Shown: positions 1-8,920 of the stretch, piece after piece
Position numbering within the stretch: the stretch's first letter is position 1
Layout of the letters: the number at the start of each line of letters is the position of its first letter
NCBI RefSeq assembly: GCF_029870595.1
Contig: NZ_JAPDIR010000009.1
Location: forward strand, 1 to 64,000
Length of the DNA stretch: 64,000 nucleotides
Direction: 5' to 3'
Origin: Sphingomonas sp. CBMAI 2297
GTDB taxonomy: Bacteria; Pseudomonadota; Alphaproteobacteria; Sphingomonadales; Sphingomonadaceae
Made by a program: the position numbers and the translations under genes
The notes under the pieces: generated by a model
What the model was told of the DNA's origin: nothing
Seen by the model: the letters and a program-made list of their open reading frames with translations, nothing else
Database searches by the model: none

Positions 1-292
1 TGGCACGTAGCGCGGCGTCGATCGCCTTCACGCGCGCATGCGGCACCGCGTCGGGAAACATCGCCTCGAGCGTCTCCAGGCTCATCGCCTTGAACTGGTC
101 ATATTGCGGATGGGCCGTGAAACCCGGCAGCTCGCGTTCCAGCACCGCCTTTGCCGCGGGGTTGGCGGCGAGCTGCTCGATCGGCGTTCTGGCGCTGAAC
201 GCGGGCTTGTCCTGGCCGGCGGCGGCGTGCAGCGGCGCGGCCATCGCCTGCAGGGCGATGGCGAGCTGCAAGATTCGAAAACCCGTGCGCAT
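1..292 (-). CDS. Secreted protein of unknown function (partial, C-terminus outside window)
   Basis: The reading frame opens with ATG at 292 and is still open at the window edge, giving 97 visible residues. The start MRTGFRILQLAIALQAMAA is a positively charged, then hydrophobic stretch ending near AAG, so an exported protein is likely. The mature part (TPIEQLAANPAAKAVLE..., ending near FPDAVPHARVKAIDAALR) is a helical segment that I recall from short domains attached to secreted or carbohydrate-related enzymes, but I cannot name a function. It lies downstream of, and on the same strand as, the small secreted protein at 361-855. Confidence 0.5.
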   Translation of the reverse strand, partial: MRTGFRILQLAIALQAMAAPLHAAAGQDKPAFSARTPIEQLAANPAAKAVLERELPGFTAHPQYDQFKAMSLETLEAMFPDAVPHARVKAIDAALRA

Positions 293-360
293 CCATGCTG
301 TCCTTGCTGAGCAAAGGAGCGATGCGGCGAGTGGAGCCGCCGCATCGCCCAGTTGGGGGG

Positions 361-855
361 TTAGTTGATCGTGACGGCCGGCGAGACGGTGAGGCTGCCC
401 GAGGCGTTGCAGACGCCGCCGATCAGCGCCAGGAAGCCGGTGGTGCCGGGCAGGGCGGCCGAGAGCGGGCCGGCGGTCGAGGTGAGGTTGCTCCACGGAC
501 CGACGACGTCGCGCGGGCCGCAGTCACCGAGACGGGTCGAGACGGCCATGTCCTTGATCGTCACGCTGGTCGACGACGTCGCCTGGACGCGCAGCGGCAG
601 CACCAGGCCGTCGTCGCACGCCAGCGGGCCGCTGGCGGCGCTGCCGGTGTAGCTGGTGAAGGTGATGCCCGTCGAGTCGGTGGTGCCGCTCAGGGTGACG
701 TTGCACACCGTGGTCAGGGTGCCGTTCAGGTCCTGGGTCAGCTGGCCCGAAGCCGTCACCGCGGTGTTGGCGGGCGACAGGGTCTGGGCCATGGCCGCCG
801 ACTGGAAGGCAACGATGCTGATGAGAGCGGCGACAGACTTGGTGAAGATGTTCAT
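361..855 (-). CDS. Small secreted protein, PraA/PraB-like by general appearance
   Basis: This is a 164-residue protein. MNIFTKSVAALISIVAFQS followed by AAMAQ is a classic signal peptide with an AxA-type cleavage site. The start at 855 is chosen over 873 because AAAGGAAA lies about 8 bases upstream. The mature part is rich in Thr, Ser, Gly and Val, has four cysteines, and looks like a beta-rich extracellular or periplasmic domain. Its repeated short beta motifs resemble the small secreted proteins annotated as alkane-oxidation activators (PraA/PraB); that link is only a resemblance. It lies just downstream of the TonB receptor on the same strand. Confidence 0.6.
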   Translation of the reverse strand: MNIFTKSVAALISIVAFQSAAMAQTLSPANTAVTASGQLTQDLNGTLTTVCNVTLSGTTDSTGITFTSYTGSAASGPLACDDGLVLPLRVQATSSTSVTIKDMAVSTRLGDCGPRDVVGPWSNLTSTAGPLSAALPGTTGFLALIGGVCNASGSLTVSPAVTIN

Positions 856-956
856 CGTGAGTTTCCTTTTCAATGGAGATGAATTTGAAACAAGGCACGT
901 CCTTCACGGGTAGTTTCTGGTTATATGTGCGACCACATCTTTGAATTTGCGGGTAT

Positions 957-3900
957 TTATTTGATACCGACGCGCACGCTGAAGCCGATGATGCGCGGAT
1001 CGAGCGTGAACACGTTGGAAAAGGTGCCGACTTCGTTCGGGCCGGTGAACGCGTCGGTGATCGGCGTGCTGTTGAAGACGTTCTTGACGTAGAACTGGTA
1101 CGTCAGGTCCGAGGCCGGGCGGCTGAGCGTGATCGCCAGGTTGGCGTTGCCCCAGGCGCGCAGGCGGTCGTAGTCGGTGTTGTAGACACGGGCGAAGCTC
1201 GCCGACTGGCGATAATAGTCGCCACGCAGCGACAGCCGCCAATCGTCGAGGAACACGGTATATTCCGCACCGATGTTGAAGGTGAGGTGCGGTGCGTTGG
1301 GCAGCTCGTGGCCGCTCAGATCGGCGGCGAAGCCATAGCCGTTATTGGGGGCGCCGTAGTTGGAGGGGTTGGGGCCGTAATAGTTCGCCGGCTTGCTCGG
1401 ATCGTAAGGCGCGGTCGGGCTGTAGGTAAATCCGTAAAGGGCCTGGCCTATCCCGCCGGGCGCAAACGGATTTCCGGCGGATCCGAATACGTGAGGCGCT
1501 TCGCAGAAGAAGTTGATCCCTGAATCCGAAGTGCTGTTGATGTCCTTGGGATTGACCTTCTTGAGATAGGCGGCGACCAGCGCCTTGGGCGCGATGCAGG
1601 TATTCGGGCTCTGTGCCCAGGGGTTGACGGTCATCCATTCGTCATGGCCCTGCACGCGGTCCATCACGTCGATCGAGCTTTGCCCGTTGCCGATCCTGGT
1701 CCGGAGATATCCGAGCGTCGCGCCGACCTTGAAGTGCCGCGAAGGTATCCAGGCGGCTTCCAGCTCCGCGCCATAGGTGATGGCGTCGAGATTCTCGGTA
1801 TTGATCGCCCGGTTGATCAGCTGCGAGATCTGGTAGTTCTTGTAGTCGTTGAAGAAGGCGGAGAAGTTCAGCAGGATCTTTCCGCCGGCAATCTTGTTCT
1901 TCATGCCGATTTCGAAGGTGTTGAGTTCCTCCGGCTTGAAGTTGGTGGGGAGCCGCGTGTAGGTTCCGCACACCAGTGCCGGTGCCACCGGCAGCCCGTT
2001 CGGGCCGCAGGGCTTGTCGGCCTGCCCCCGGGGATTGTCGCCACCGCCCTTGTAGCCGCGCGCATAGGAAGCGTAGAGCGCGGTCTCGTCGGTGAACGCC
2101 AGATGCGGCTTCCAGTTCAGCGCTAGCCGGCCGGTAACGCGCCGCCATCGCATCGTCTCGGCGGGATCCGCCGGATAGCCGCGATCGACCGTACCGCTAT
2201 TGAGCCCCCGGGTATCGCTCAGCAATTGGGTGGCATAGGGTATGATCAGCTTCTGATCGTCGGTGTAGCGCAGCCCCGCGGTCACCTTTAGGTTCTGAGC
2301 GGGCTTCCAGTAGATCTCTCCGAAGGTCGCCCAGGATTTGGTCTTGAGCTGCTGGATGCTTCGGAAATAATTGTGCCCCTCGCCATTGATCTTGTCGATG
2401 GGGTTCGGATCGATATAGGCGCAGCCGACGCCCTTGGCATCGCAATATGGACCTTCGGACAGCGCTGCGATGGTGAAGAGGTTGCTGAAGACGTAGTAGT
2501 TCTCGGTGGTCTCATAGGACAGGTAGTTGGCGCCGAGGTTGAAGTTGAGCGGTCCGTCAAAGGATGAGCTTAACCGGATCTCCTGCGCCCATTGCTCGCT
2601 GCGCGCCTCCGAACGATCGATTGCCGCCGGCGTGGTCAGCTCGCCGAGTTGCGGATCCTTGAACGTGCCAAGGCCGTTCCGGGAGCCGAGATAGGGCTTC
2701 CAGGCTGCCTTGACGCCGGTAGCGTATTGCTCCGGCGCGATGAAATAGGGCACCGCCTGAAACCGGAAAAAGTCCTGCGAAGCGCTGTAATAGTCCTTCG
2801 TGTACAGGACCTGGCCCGTGAAATGCAGGCGATCGGTGAGGTCGATCTCCGCATTGAACTGGAACAGGTCGTTCCGGGCCCGGTATTTCGGGTCGTAGAA
2901 GGTGCCGATCTCGCGCAGGTCATGGGATTGCTGCCCATTGGCGGTGCCGAAGGGATCGAGCCCCATCGGCGTGTAATAGCTGCCATAGGGACCCCGGTTT
3001 CCGGCCAGCGCCAGGGTGAGCGCCGTCACGATCGGAAATCCGCGGCCATTGGGCACGCCATAGGCGGCATCGGAATACAGCGTCTTTTGCTGGCATCCCG
3101 GCGTCAGCGCGCCGATGCTCCACGCGCCGACCACGGGCTGCGACTGCGCGGTGCCGTTCCGGTCGGTATAGTCGATCTTCTGCGGCGTCTCGCCGCGTGT
3201 GCACAGCTGCTTGCCGGTGCGCGCGCGGTCGTCGTTCTCGTTGAAATGCTCCCAGAAGAAGCTGAAGCGCAGCGCCGGATCGGGCTCCCACAGCGCCGAC
3301 AGCCGCGTCGAATAGAGATCGCGGCCGTTCACATTCTTCTGCGTCACCGTGTTGTAGTCATAGCCGTCGCGCTTCGTCCACGCGGCCGCGGCGCGGAAGG
3401 CCAGGGTGTCGCCAAGCGGGATGTTGACGAACCCGCGCAGGCGGGTGGTGGAATAATTGCCGACCTCGCCCTGGATTTCGCCGGCCCATGCGCCGAGCCT
3501 GGGCTTGGCCGGCAGCATGTTGACGACACCCGCCGTCGCGTTGCGGCCATAGAGCGTGCCTTGCGGCCCACGCAGCACCTCGACGCGCTCGACGTCGAAA
3601 TATTCCTGTTCGAACAGTCGGTTGCGGATCAATGGCGTGTAGTTGAAGCTGATCGCGACGGCCGGGTCGGCGGTGACGGAGATCGCCTTGGTCCCGATCC
3701 CGCGGACAGTGAAATTATAGCCGGAGAAATTGTCCTTCGAGAAGGAGACGTTCGGGATGGCGCGCAGCAGTTCGGGGCCGCCCTCGATCTTCTGGTCCGA
3801 CAGGTCCTGCGCCGTGAAAGCCGATACGGCGGCCGGCACGTCAATCAGGCGTTCGGACATTTTCTGCGCGGTGACGACGATGTCGTTGCCGCTGCCGGCA

Positions 3901-4319
3901 TCTCCGGATTCCTGCCCCTCATCGGCGGCGAGGGTCGGGCCCTGTCTATGGTTCACAGCCTCGGGCCGCGGACCGGCGGCCACCTTTCTGGCGCGCTGGA
4001 TATTGCCTCCGCGAAGGATCAGGAACGCATCGCCGCGCTTCTGATAGGTCAGGTCGGTTCCGTGCAGGAGCTGCGCCAGCGCCGCTTCGACGGATGACAC
4101 GCTCTTGATCGGACGCGCCTTCTTCCCGCGCACCAGATTCTGGTCGACCAGGATCTGCACGCCGGACTGGCGCGAGAGCAGGTTCAGCGAATCCTCCAGG
4201 CTGGCTGCCGGAAGCGTGATGCCATGTTGCGCCAGTGCTGGCGGAGCGGCGCAAATGGCGCCGATGGCGAAAGCGAAAACGGCAACGCCCGTACTAAGCG
4301 ACCCCTTGGACTTCGGCAC
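957..4319 (-). CDS. TonB-dependent outer-membrane receptor with N-terminal STN signalling domain
   Basis: Outer-membrane active transporter of about 1120 residues. In order: signal peptide ending near PALAQ; an STN (secretin/TonB short N-terminal) domain beginning GITLPAASLEDSLNLLSRQ; a plug with DIVVTAQKMSERLIDVPAAV and the diagnostic VEVLRGPQGTLYGRNATAG; then a long beta-barrel. The STN domain is what FecA-type receptors use to signal to an inner-membrane FecR, and fecR and an ECF sigma gene lie directly upstream on the same strand, so receptor-to-sigma signalling is likely. The GTG start at 4319 follows AGGGGGGAA; an in-frame ATG at 4391 adds 24 uncharacteristic residues. The ligand cannot be read from sequence: an iron chelate, carbohydrate or aromatic are all possible. 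Confidence 0.92.
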   Translation of the reverse strand: MPKSKGSLSTGVAVFAFAIGAICAAPPALAQHGITLPAASLEDSLNLLSRQSGVQILVDQNLVRGKKARPIKSVSSVEAALAQLLHGTDLTYQKRGDAFLILRGGNIQRARKVAAGPRPEAVNHRQGPTLAADEGQESGDAGSGNDIVVTAQKMSERLIDVPAAVSAFTAQDLSDQKIEGGPELLRAIPNVSFSKDNFSGYNFTVRGIGTKAISVTADPAVAISFNYTPLIRNRLFEQEYFDVERVEVLRGPQGTLYGRNATAGVVNMLPAKPRLGAWAGEIQGEVGNYSTTRLRGFVNIPLGDTLAFRAAAAWTKRDGYDYNTVTQKNVNGRDLYSTRLSALWEPDPALRFSFFWEHFNENDDRARTGKQLCTRGETPQKIDYTDRNGTAQSQPVVGAWSIGALTPGCQQKTLYSDAAYGVPNGRGFPIVTALTLALAGNRGPYGSYYTPMGLDPFGTANGQQSHDLREIGTFYDPKYRARNDLFQFNAEIDLTDRLHFTGQVLYTKDYYSASQDFFRFQAVPYFIAPEQYATGVKAAWKPYLGSRNGLGTFKDPQLGELTTPAAIDRSEARSEQWAQEIRLSSSFDGPLNFNLGANYLSYETTENYYVFSNLFTIAALSEGPYCDAKGVGCAYIDPNPIDKINGEGHNYFRSIQQLKTKSWATFGEIYWKPAQNLKVTAGLRYTDDQKLIIPYATQLLSDTRGLNSGTVDRGYPADPAETMRWRRVTGRLALNWKPHLAFTDETALYASYARGYKGGGDNPRGQADKPCGPNGLPVAPALVCGTYTRLPTNFKPEELNTFEIGMKNKIAGGKILLNFSAFFNDYKNYQISQLINRAINTENLDAITYGAELEAAWIPSRHFKVGATLGYLRTRIGNGQSSIDVMDRVQGHDEWMTVNPWAQSPNTCIAPKALVAAYLKKVNPKDINSTSDSGINFFCEAPHVFGSAGNPFAPGGIGQALYGFTYSPTAPYDPSKPANYYGPNPSNYGAPNNGYGFAADLSGHELPNAPHLTFNIGAEYTVFLDDWRLSLRGDYYRQSASFARVYNTDYDRLRAWGNANLAITLSRPASDLTYQFYVKNVFNSTPITDAFTGPNEVGTFSNVFTLDPRIIGFSVRVGIK

Positions 4320-4442
4320 TATCTGTTCCCCCCTTTTGGGCTCGGATTGAGCGACCTCAGGGGAAAGACGCGACGCGCGCCGAAACTTCACAGAGTTTTT
4401 TGCTTCAGCCTTGTTGCGACGTGAGCAGGGAAGCCGGAACGA

Positions 4443-5435
4443 TCAGCGCTTCGATATCGTCAGCGCACCCTCGGACTTGCGGACCCGGAATGCGTGGGTG
4501 ATCGACAGGTTCTCGAGCTGGCCGGCCGGATCGGTCAGCCTGATCCGGCCGCTCACCGGCTTCTCGGCCAGGCTCTCGTCGGCGATGGCAATGGGCAGGG
4601 GCGAGAGGCTTTGCAGATCGGCGATAACCTGCCGCAGCGGCGTGCCCCTATATTCCATCCACTCGCCGCGCCAGCGGGCGACCTCGTCCTGCGCCACATC
4701 GGCGGCCCGGTTCAGGCCCGCCTTGTCCAGAATGGCGGCCTGTCGGGCGCGAAGCTGGATCGGCGCGTCGAACCACCCGTTCCGGCCGAACCGGACCACT
4801 CCGGATGCGACAGTGACACGGATGCTCCCCGGCTTGGTCGAGACCTCGAAGCTGGTCCCGACATCCACGATACGCGCGTTTCCAGTATCGATCCGGAAGG
4901 GGCGCTGCGCGTCGTGCACGACATTGGCGAAGAGCGCGCCCTGGGTCAGCTCGACCACGCGGTCATGACGCGTATAGCGGACCTTCACCCGCGCGCCGCC
5001 ACCCAGGGTCAGCCGCGTACCGTCCGCAAGGGTGACGGAACGGACCTTGCCGTCCGCCACAGCATAGTCCTGCGGCTGGGCGAAATGCAGCGCGATCAGC
5101 GGCAGCGACTTGTAGCCGCCCAGCACGACGAGCAGGACCGCCACGCCGCCGACCAGCCAGGCATTGCCCGATCCGCCCGCGCGGCCATAGGCTTGCAGCG
5201 CCGCGTCCATGTCCGACCCCATGATGCGCCGCCACATGGTGTCATAGGCAGGCCGGCAACGCGGATCGCCGGCGAGCCACGCGTCGAAGGCGGCCTCGTC
5301 AAAGGCCTCGTCGCCCATGCGCCGCTCGATCCATTGGGCTGCTTCCCATTTTATGGCGCTAGTCTCGGACAGGGCCGCCTCTCTTCTCGATCTTCTCGAT
5401 AGCCGAATCGAGATCGAATATGGCGCGCGCAACAT
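4443..5435 (-). CDS. FecR-family anti-sigma / sigma regulator
   Basis: Inner-membrane regulator linking the receptor to the ECF sigma factor. The N-terminal cytoplasmic DUF4880-type part reads AAQWIERRMGDEAFDEAAF with the family's W..R..GDP pattern (LAGDPRCRPAYDTMW). One membrane segment, WLVGGVAVLLVVLGGYKSL, follows, then the periplasmic FecR domain (RSVTLADGTRLTLGGGARVKV) and a C-terminal STN-like end. The upstream limit used is an ATG at 5435, which would overlap the sigma gene by 77 bases. The family-like sequence begins near SETSAIKW, so initiation at the CTG around 5372, just after AGAGAGG, is possible. The start is therefore uncertain; the identity is not. Confidence 0.85.
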   Translation of the reverse strand: MLRAPYSISIRLSRRSRREAALSETSAIKWEAAQWIERRMGDEAFDEAAFDAWLAGDPRCRPAYDTMWRRIMGSDMDAALQAYGRAGGSGNAWLVGGVAVLLVVLGGYKSLPLIALHFAQPQDYAVADGKVRSVTLADGTRLTLGGGARVKVRYTRHDRVVELTQGALFANVVHDAQRPFRIDTGNARIVDVGTSFEVSTKPGSIRVTVASGVVRFGRNGWFDAPIQLRARQAAILDKAGLNRAADVAQDEVARWRGEWMEYRGTPLRQVIADLQSLSPLPIAIADESLAEKPVSGRIRLTDPAGQLENLSITHAFRVRKSEGALTISKR

Positions 5436-5874
5436 GGTTGCTCACGGCGCTGGGGGAAAGGCCCAAGGCCTGGGCGACTTCCCCCGCCGACTGTCCGCGG
5501 ACCCGCCGGCGGATGAAGACTTCCCGCCTGAGCGAGGGCATCGTCTTGAGGATGCCCGCGATCAGCTCGATCAACTGCTTGCGCGCCAATTGCTGATCTA
5601 TCATCGGCTGGGGGCAGGGGATCGCGTCGGACAGTTCGACGAGCGGAGCCCTGCCGGTGCGGCGGAAATGATCCCGGACCAGATTCAGCGATATGCGACG
5701 CAGCAGCGCGGGAGCATTCTTCACGCTGCTGTCGGGCTTCGCCTCGAAGATCAGCAGCCGGAGATAGGCTTCCTGGACAATGTCCTCGCTGAGTGCCGAG
5801 TCGTGCACCTGCCGCCCGACATATTCAAGCAGGCCAGTGCGTTGCGCGCTCAAATGGGCGGGGCTCGAAACCAT
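5359..5874 (-). CDS. ECF-family RNA polymerase sigma factor (FecI-like)
   Basis: About 171 residues from ATG 5874. Region 2 is seen in LLEYVGRQVHDSALSEDIVQEAYLRLL. Region 4 is a helix-turn-helix: MPSLRREVFIRRRVRGQSAG, then AQALGLSPSAVSNHVARA. The length fits ECF sigma factors. A longer frame to 5967 adds a Cys/Pro-rich stretch that is unlikely to be coding. The gene runs straight into fecR, with overlapping ends, and the TonB receptor follows, giving the FecI-FecR-FecA order. The expected target is the promoter of the receptor gene at 4319. Confidence 0.88.
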   Translation of the reverse strand: MVSSPAHLSAQRTGLLEYVGRQVHDSALSEDIVQEAYLRLLIFEAKPDSSVKNAPALLRRISLNLVRDHFRRTGRAPLVELSDAIPCPQPMIDQQLARKQLIELIAGILKTMPSLRREVFIRRRVRGQSAGEVAQALGLSPSAVSNHVARAIFDLDSAIEKIEKRGGPVRD

Positions 5875-6055
5875 CGGGCAGATGCATATGCGCCCGATAT
5901 GACATGGGGGTTTCGGTTGGGCCCGGCAGTTTTGGGCATGCGCCGATACCCGGACGGGAGCCGCCATGCCAGCGCTTCATGGTCCGTCCTGGAGAGATCG
6001 GCCCGGCTCTGAAGCGAGCCTCGCGGAATGGCGGCTCCATCGGTAGCGCAGGGAA

Positions 6056-6835
6056 TTATCCCGGCTTGCGGAAACGCAGGACGAACTGGTCGGTCTTGCC
6101 GCGTATCGAGGGATCGAAGACATTCGCCCCGCGGGAATCCGCCGGATTCCGCAGGGCATCGGATTCGCCGTCGAGGACGAACCCGGCCTTGACCACCTCG
6201 CTCTTGACCAGAGCCTCGTCGATTCGGTGCAGCTTGGCCATTCCGGCATCATCCAGGCCGGCCGCACCGGCGTGATCGAGGATGACGTAGAGGCCGCCGG
6301 GCTTGAGCGCATCGAAGACCTGCTTGTTCAGCATCGACGTGCCCGCGGCGCCAAGCCAGATATGGACATCGTGATAATTCTGCGACGTCCATATCAGGTC
6401 GGCCTTGCTGGGCAGGTCGAACGGCCGGTCGTTGGCGACGATCTCATGAACATTGCCGCGGCCGGGCTCGCCGGACACGGGGGGCGGGAGCGGGCGGCCC
6501 TTGGCGCGGTCGAGCAATATCTGGGGCGTCACGGCATAGACCGCGCCATGCGGGCCGGCCGCCAGGCTGAACAGCCGCGTGAAATAGCCCTTCCCGGGAA
6601 GAAAATCGACGATCATCTGGCCGTGCCGCACCTTGGCGAAGGCGAGCATCTCGGCCGGCTTGCGGTCCGCATCGCGCGCCTTGTCGGCATCCGGGCGGCC
6701 CGAATCGGCCAGGATGGCATGCCATGAGACCTGCGCCGCGACGGCGCAGGGGGCGAGGGCGGCCATCAGCGTTGCGGCGGCCAGCAGAATCCGTGGCCGT
6801 CGGCCGGTAGGAAGAATCACGGCAAGTCCTTTCAT
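6056..6835 (-). CDS. Exported class I SAM-dependent methyltransferase (COG4798-like)
   Basis: 259 residues from ATG 6835. MKGLAVILPTGRRPRILLAA, then LMAALAPCAVAAQ, is a signal peptide. The fold is recognisable: KPAEMLAFAKVRHGQMIVDF, then LPGKGYFTRLFSLAAGPHG (motif I) and KPGGLYVILDHAGAAG (motif IV/V). Predicted methyltransferases of this type are known with a signal peptide, although no SAM source is expected in the periplasm, so the substrate and true function are unclear. A frame to 6964 exists but its first 43 residues look non-coding. The gene is divergent from the LytS-like kinase, whose start (6963) lies 127 bases from this start. Confidence 0.75.
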   Translation of the reverse strand: MKGLAVILPTGRRPRILLAAATLMAALAPCAVAAQVSWHAILADSGRPDADKARDADRKPAEMLAFAKVRHGQMIVDFLPGKGYFTRLFSLAAGPHGAVYAVTPQILLDRAKGRPLPPPVSGEPGRGNVHEIVANDRPFDLPSKADLIWTSQNYHDVHIWLGAAGTSMLNKQVFDALKPGGLYVILDHAGAAGLDDAGMAKLHRIDEALVKSEVVKAGFVLDGESDALRNPADSRGANVFDPSIRGKTDQFVLRFRKPG

Positions 6836-6962
6836 CTGGTTCCATCCGAACAGAACCTGGCCGCGAGCCTGGCGCTTCCGGGTTTCGATGAACGTCCGAC
6901 AGCCTTCGATCAGCGACACGGCGCCCTCTTCTACGGCTGCGGCCACGACGCTATGATCCGTC

Positions 6963-8150
6963 ATGGTCGAGGAACATGTCGCGGATCCGCACGAAGAACC
7001 CGCGCTTTCGCCACGCGTCGCCTTGCTGTCGATCGCCGGTTTCTGGCTGTTCTATTGCGCCATCGTGACCCTGCGCTCGGCGGTCATCGGGCAGGCCGGC
7101 CAACTCGACATATTGGCCCGGCGCTTGGCGATCATGCTCTTCAGCATGGGGCTCACCTGCCTGCTCTACCTGATCCTGCGCAGAATTCCGACAAGCTCGC
7201 TGCGGCGTGGCATGATCGCGGCGGGCCTGCTGGCCGCGCCCGCGGCGCTCGCCTTCTCTTCCGTCAGCTGGGTGGTGTTCGACGTTCTGAAATCCCCCTG
7301 GACAGCGACCGCGAACAGCCCGGCCAACCCGCCCGGCGCGGCGCGGCAGCGGTCCGGCCGGATGATGGTGCAGGTTGGGGGGACGAACGCCGACGACGCC
7401 GACATGGCGGTGGTCAAGATGATCGCGGACAGCGCGGTCAACAGCTATTTCTTCTTCGTCGGCTGGGCGGCGCTCTACCTGGCGCTGCGCTATGCCGCGG
7501 AAGTCGGTGCGCTGGAGCGCAAGAACGCCACGTTCCGCGCCGCGGCGCAAGCCGCCGAGCTTCGGGCATTGCGGTATCAGATCAACCCGCACTTCCTGTT
7601 CAACACGCTCAATTCGCTGTCCACGCTGGTCATGGCCGGCAGGCGCCCCGCCGCCGAGCGGATGATCATCAATCTCTCGAGCTTCTTCCGGGCCAGCCTG
7701 GTCGGAGATCCGAGCGAGGATGTGCAGCTGACGGAGGAAATTCGGCTCCAGCGCCTGTATCTCGAGATCGAGCAGGTCAGGTTCCCCGATCGCTTGCGCC
7801 TGGCCATCGACCTGCCGGACGATCTGCGCGATGCGCTTGTCCCCGGACTGATCCTGCAGCCGCTGATCGAGAATGCGGTGAAGTATGGCGTGTCGCGGTC
7901 GCGCCGCCCGGTCACGATCGGCATCCGCGCGAGCGAGCGGCTCGGCCTCCTGCTTCTGACGGTGCAGGACGATGGCGAGCCGGGCGCGGCCGGCAAGGCG
8001 ATGGAGGAAGGGACGGGGCTGGGCTTGCGCAATGTCGCCGATCGCATCGCCGCGCGGTTCGGCGATGCGGGCTATTGCCGCGTGCACCCGCTCGATCCCG
8101 AGGGATTCCGTGTCGACCTCGCAATGCCGCTGACCTTCGATGTACGCTGA
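6963..8150 (+). CDS. LytS/YesM-type sensor histidine kinase
   Basis: 395 residues. The N-terminal part holds about four membrane segments (for example VALLSIAGFWLFYCAIV and SYFFFVGWAALYLALRY). It is followed by the His_kinase domain with LRYQINPHFLFNTLNSLS, the phospho-acceptor being His210, and an HATPase domain with PLIENAVKYGV (N box) and GTGLGLRNVADRI (G box). This is the non-canonical kinase class that pairs with LytTR response regulators, and such a regulator starts inside its last codons (11-base overlap at 8140-8150). The signal is unknown. Confidence 0.92.
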   Translation: MVEEHVADPHEEPALSPRVALLSIAGFWLFYCAIVTLRSAVIGQAGQLDILARRLAIMLFSMGLTCLLYLILRRIPTSSLRRGMIAAGLLAAPAALAFSSVSWVVFDVLKSPWTATANSPANPPGAARQRSGRMMVQVGGTNADDADMAVVKMIADSAVNSYFFFVGWAALYLALRYAAEVGALERKNATFRAAAQAAELRALRYQINPHFLFNTLNSLSTLVMAGRRPAAERMIINLSSFFRASLVGDPSEDVQLTEEIRLQRLYLEIEQVRFPDRLRLAIDLPDDLRDALVPGLILQPLIENAVKYGVSRSRRPVTIGIRASERLGLLLLTVQDDGEPGAAGKAMEEGTGLGLRNVADRIAARFGDAGYCRVHPLDPEGFRVDLAMPLTFDVR

Positions 8151-8880
8151 GCCCATCCTGCGGACGTTGATCGTCGACGACGAGCCGCTCGCGATCGAGC
8201 GACTGGTGATGCTCTGCTCCCACATTCCCGATCTCGCGCTGGTGGGAACGGCGTCGGATGGAGAGGTCGCGCTGCGGCTGGCAAAATCGCTGGCGCCCGA
8301 CCTTGTGCTGCTCGACATCGCCATGCCGCAGGTGGACGGCATGGATGTGGCCAAGGCGCTCTGTGCCGGGGAGCGGCCGCCCGCCATCGTCTTCTGCACG
8401 GCCTTTGACGGCTTTGCCCTGGCGGCATTCGATGTCGCGGCGGTCGATTATCTGCTGAAGCCGGTAACGTCCGAAGGGCTGGTACGGGCAGTTGCGCGCG
8501 CGCGCACGCAGGTGGCCGGCTCCGAACGCCGCGCCACCGCCGAGGCCGACCGGATCGAGGAATTCTGGGTTCCCCATCGCTCGGACATGGTGCGCATCGC
8601 GGCAATCGATATCGACCGGATCGACGCGATGCGCGACTATATGTCCCTGCAGGTCGGGTCGCGCAGCTTCCTGCTCCATCGCACATTGGGCGATCTCGAG
8701 CGCCGGCTGGATCCGGCCAGGTTCATCCGCGTCCACCGCTCGACCATGGTCAGGCGGGACTTCATCGCCAGGCTGCGCCATGACGGGCTCGGCATCTGGT
8801 ACGCGGTGCTGGCCGACGGTGCGGATGTCCGGATAGGCCGTTCCTATCTGGCTGCCGTGAAGGCCCTGGCGGGCCGGTGA
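8140..8880 (+). CDS. LytTR-family response regulator
   Basis: 246 residues. The receiver domain at 8-125 has TLIVDDEPLAIERL, a phospho-acceptor Asp59 in LLDIAMP, and the lysine loop DYLLKPV. The C-terminal LytTR DNA-binding domain follows at roughly 140-245 (VRIAAIDIDRIDAMRDYMSL, RFIRVHRSTMVRRDFI). The gene overlaps the kinase by 11 bases, so the pair is co-translated and cognate. LytTR regulators bind direct repeats at their targets; I could not identify such a site here. Confidence 0.93.
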   Translation: MYAEPILRTLIVDDEPLAIERLVMLCSHIPDLALVGTASDGEVALRLAKSLAPDLVLLDIAMPQVDGMDVAKALCAGERPPAIVFCTAFDGFALAAFDVAAVDYLLKPVTSEGLVRAVARARTQVAGSERRATAEADRIEEFWVPHRSDMVRIAAIDIDRIDAMRDYMSLQVGSRSFLLHRTLGDLERRLDPARFIRVHRSTMVRRDFIARLRHDGLGIWYAVLADGADVRIGRSYLAAVKALAGR

Positions 8881-8889
8881 GCCCGCCAG
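8866..8889 (+). terminator. Hairpin at the end of the response-regulator gene, stop codon in its loop
   Basis: CTGGCGGGC pairs perfectly with GCCCGCCAG (9 bp) around a six-base loop containing the TGA stop of the LytTR gene. No T-run follows, so it would be a weak or Rho-assisted terminator, or simply a 3'-end stabiliser. It sits between two convergent genes. Confidence 0.45.
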
Positions 8890-8920
8890 AGCCGTTCGGT
8901 GGCAGGGCGGGGGAGCGCGC

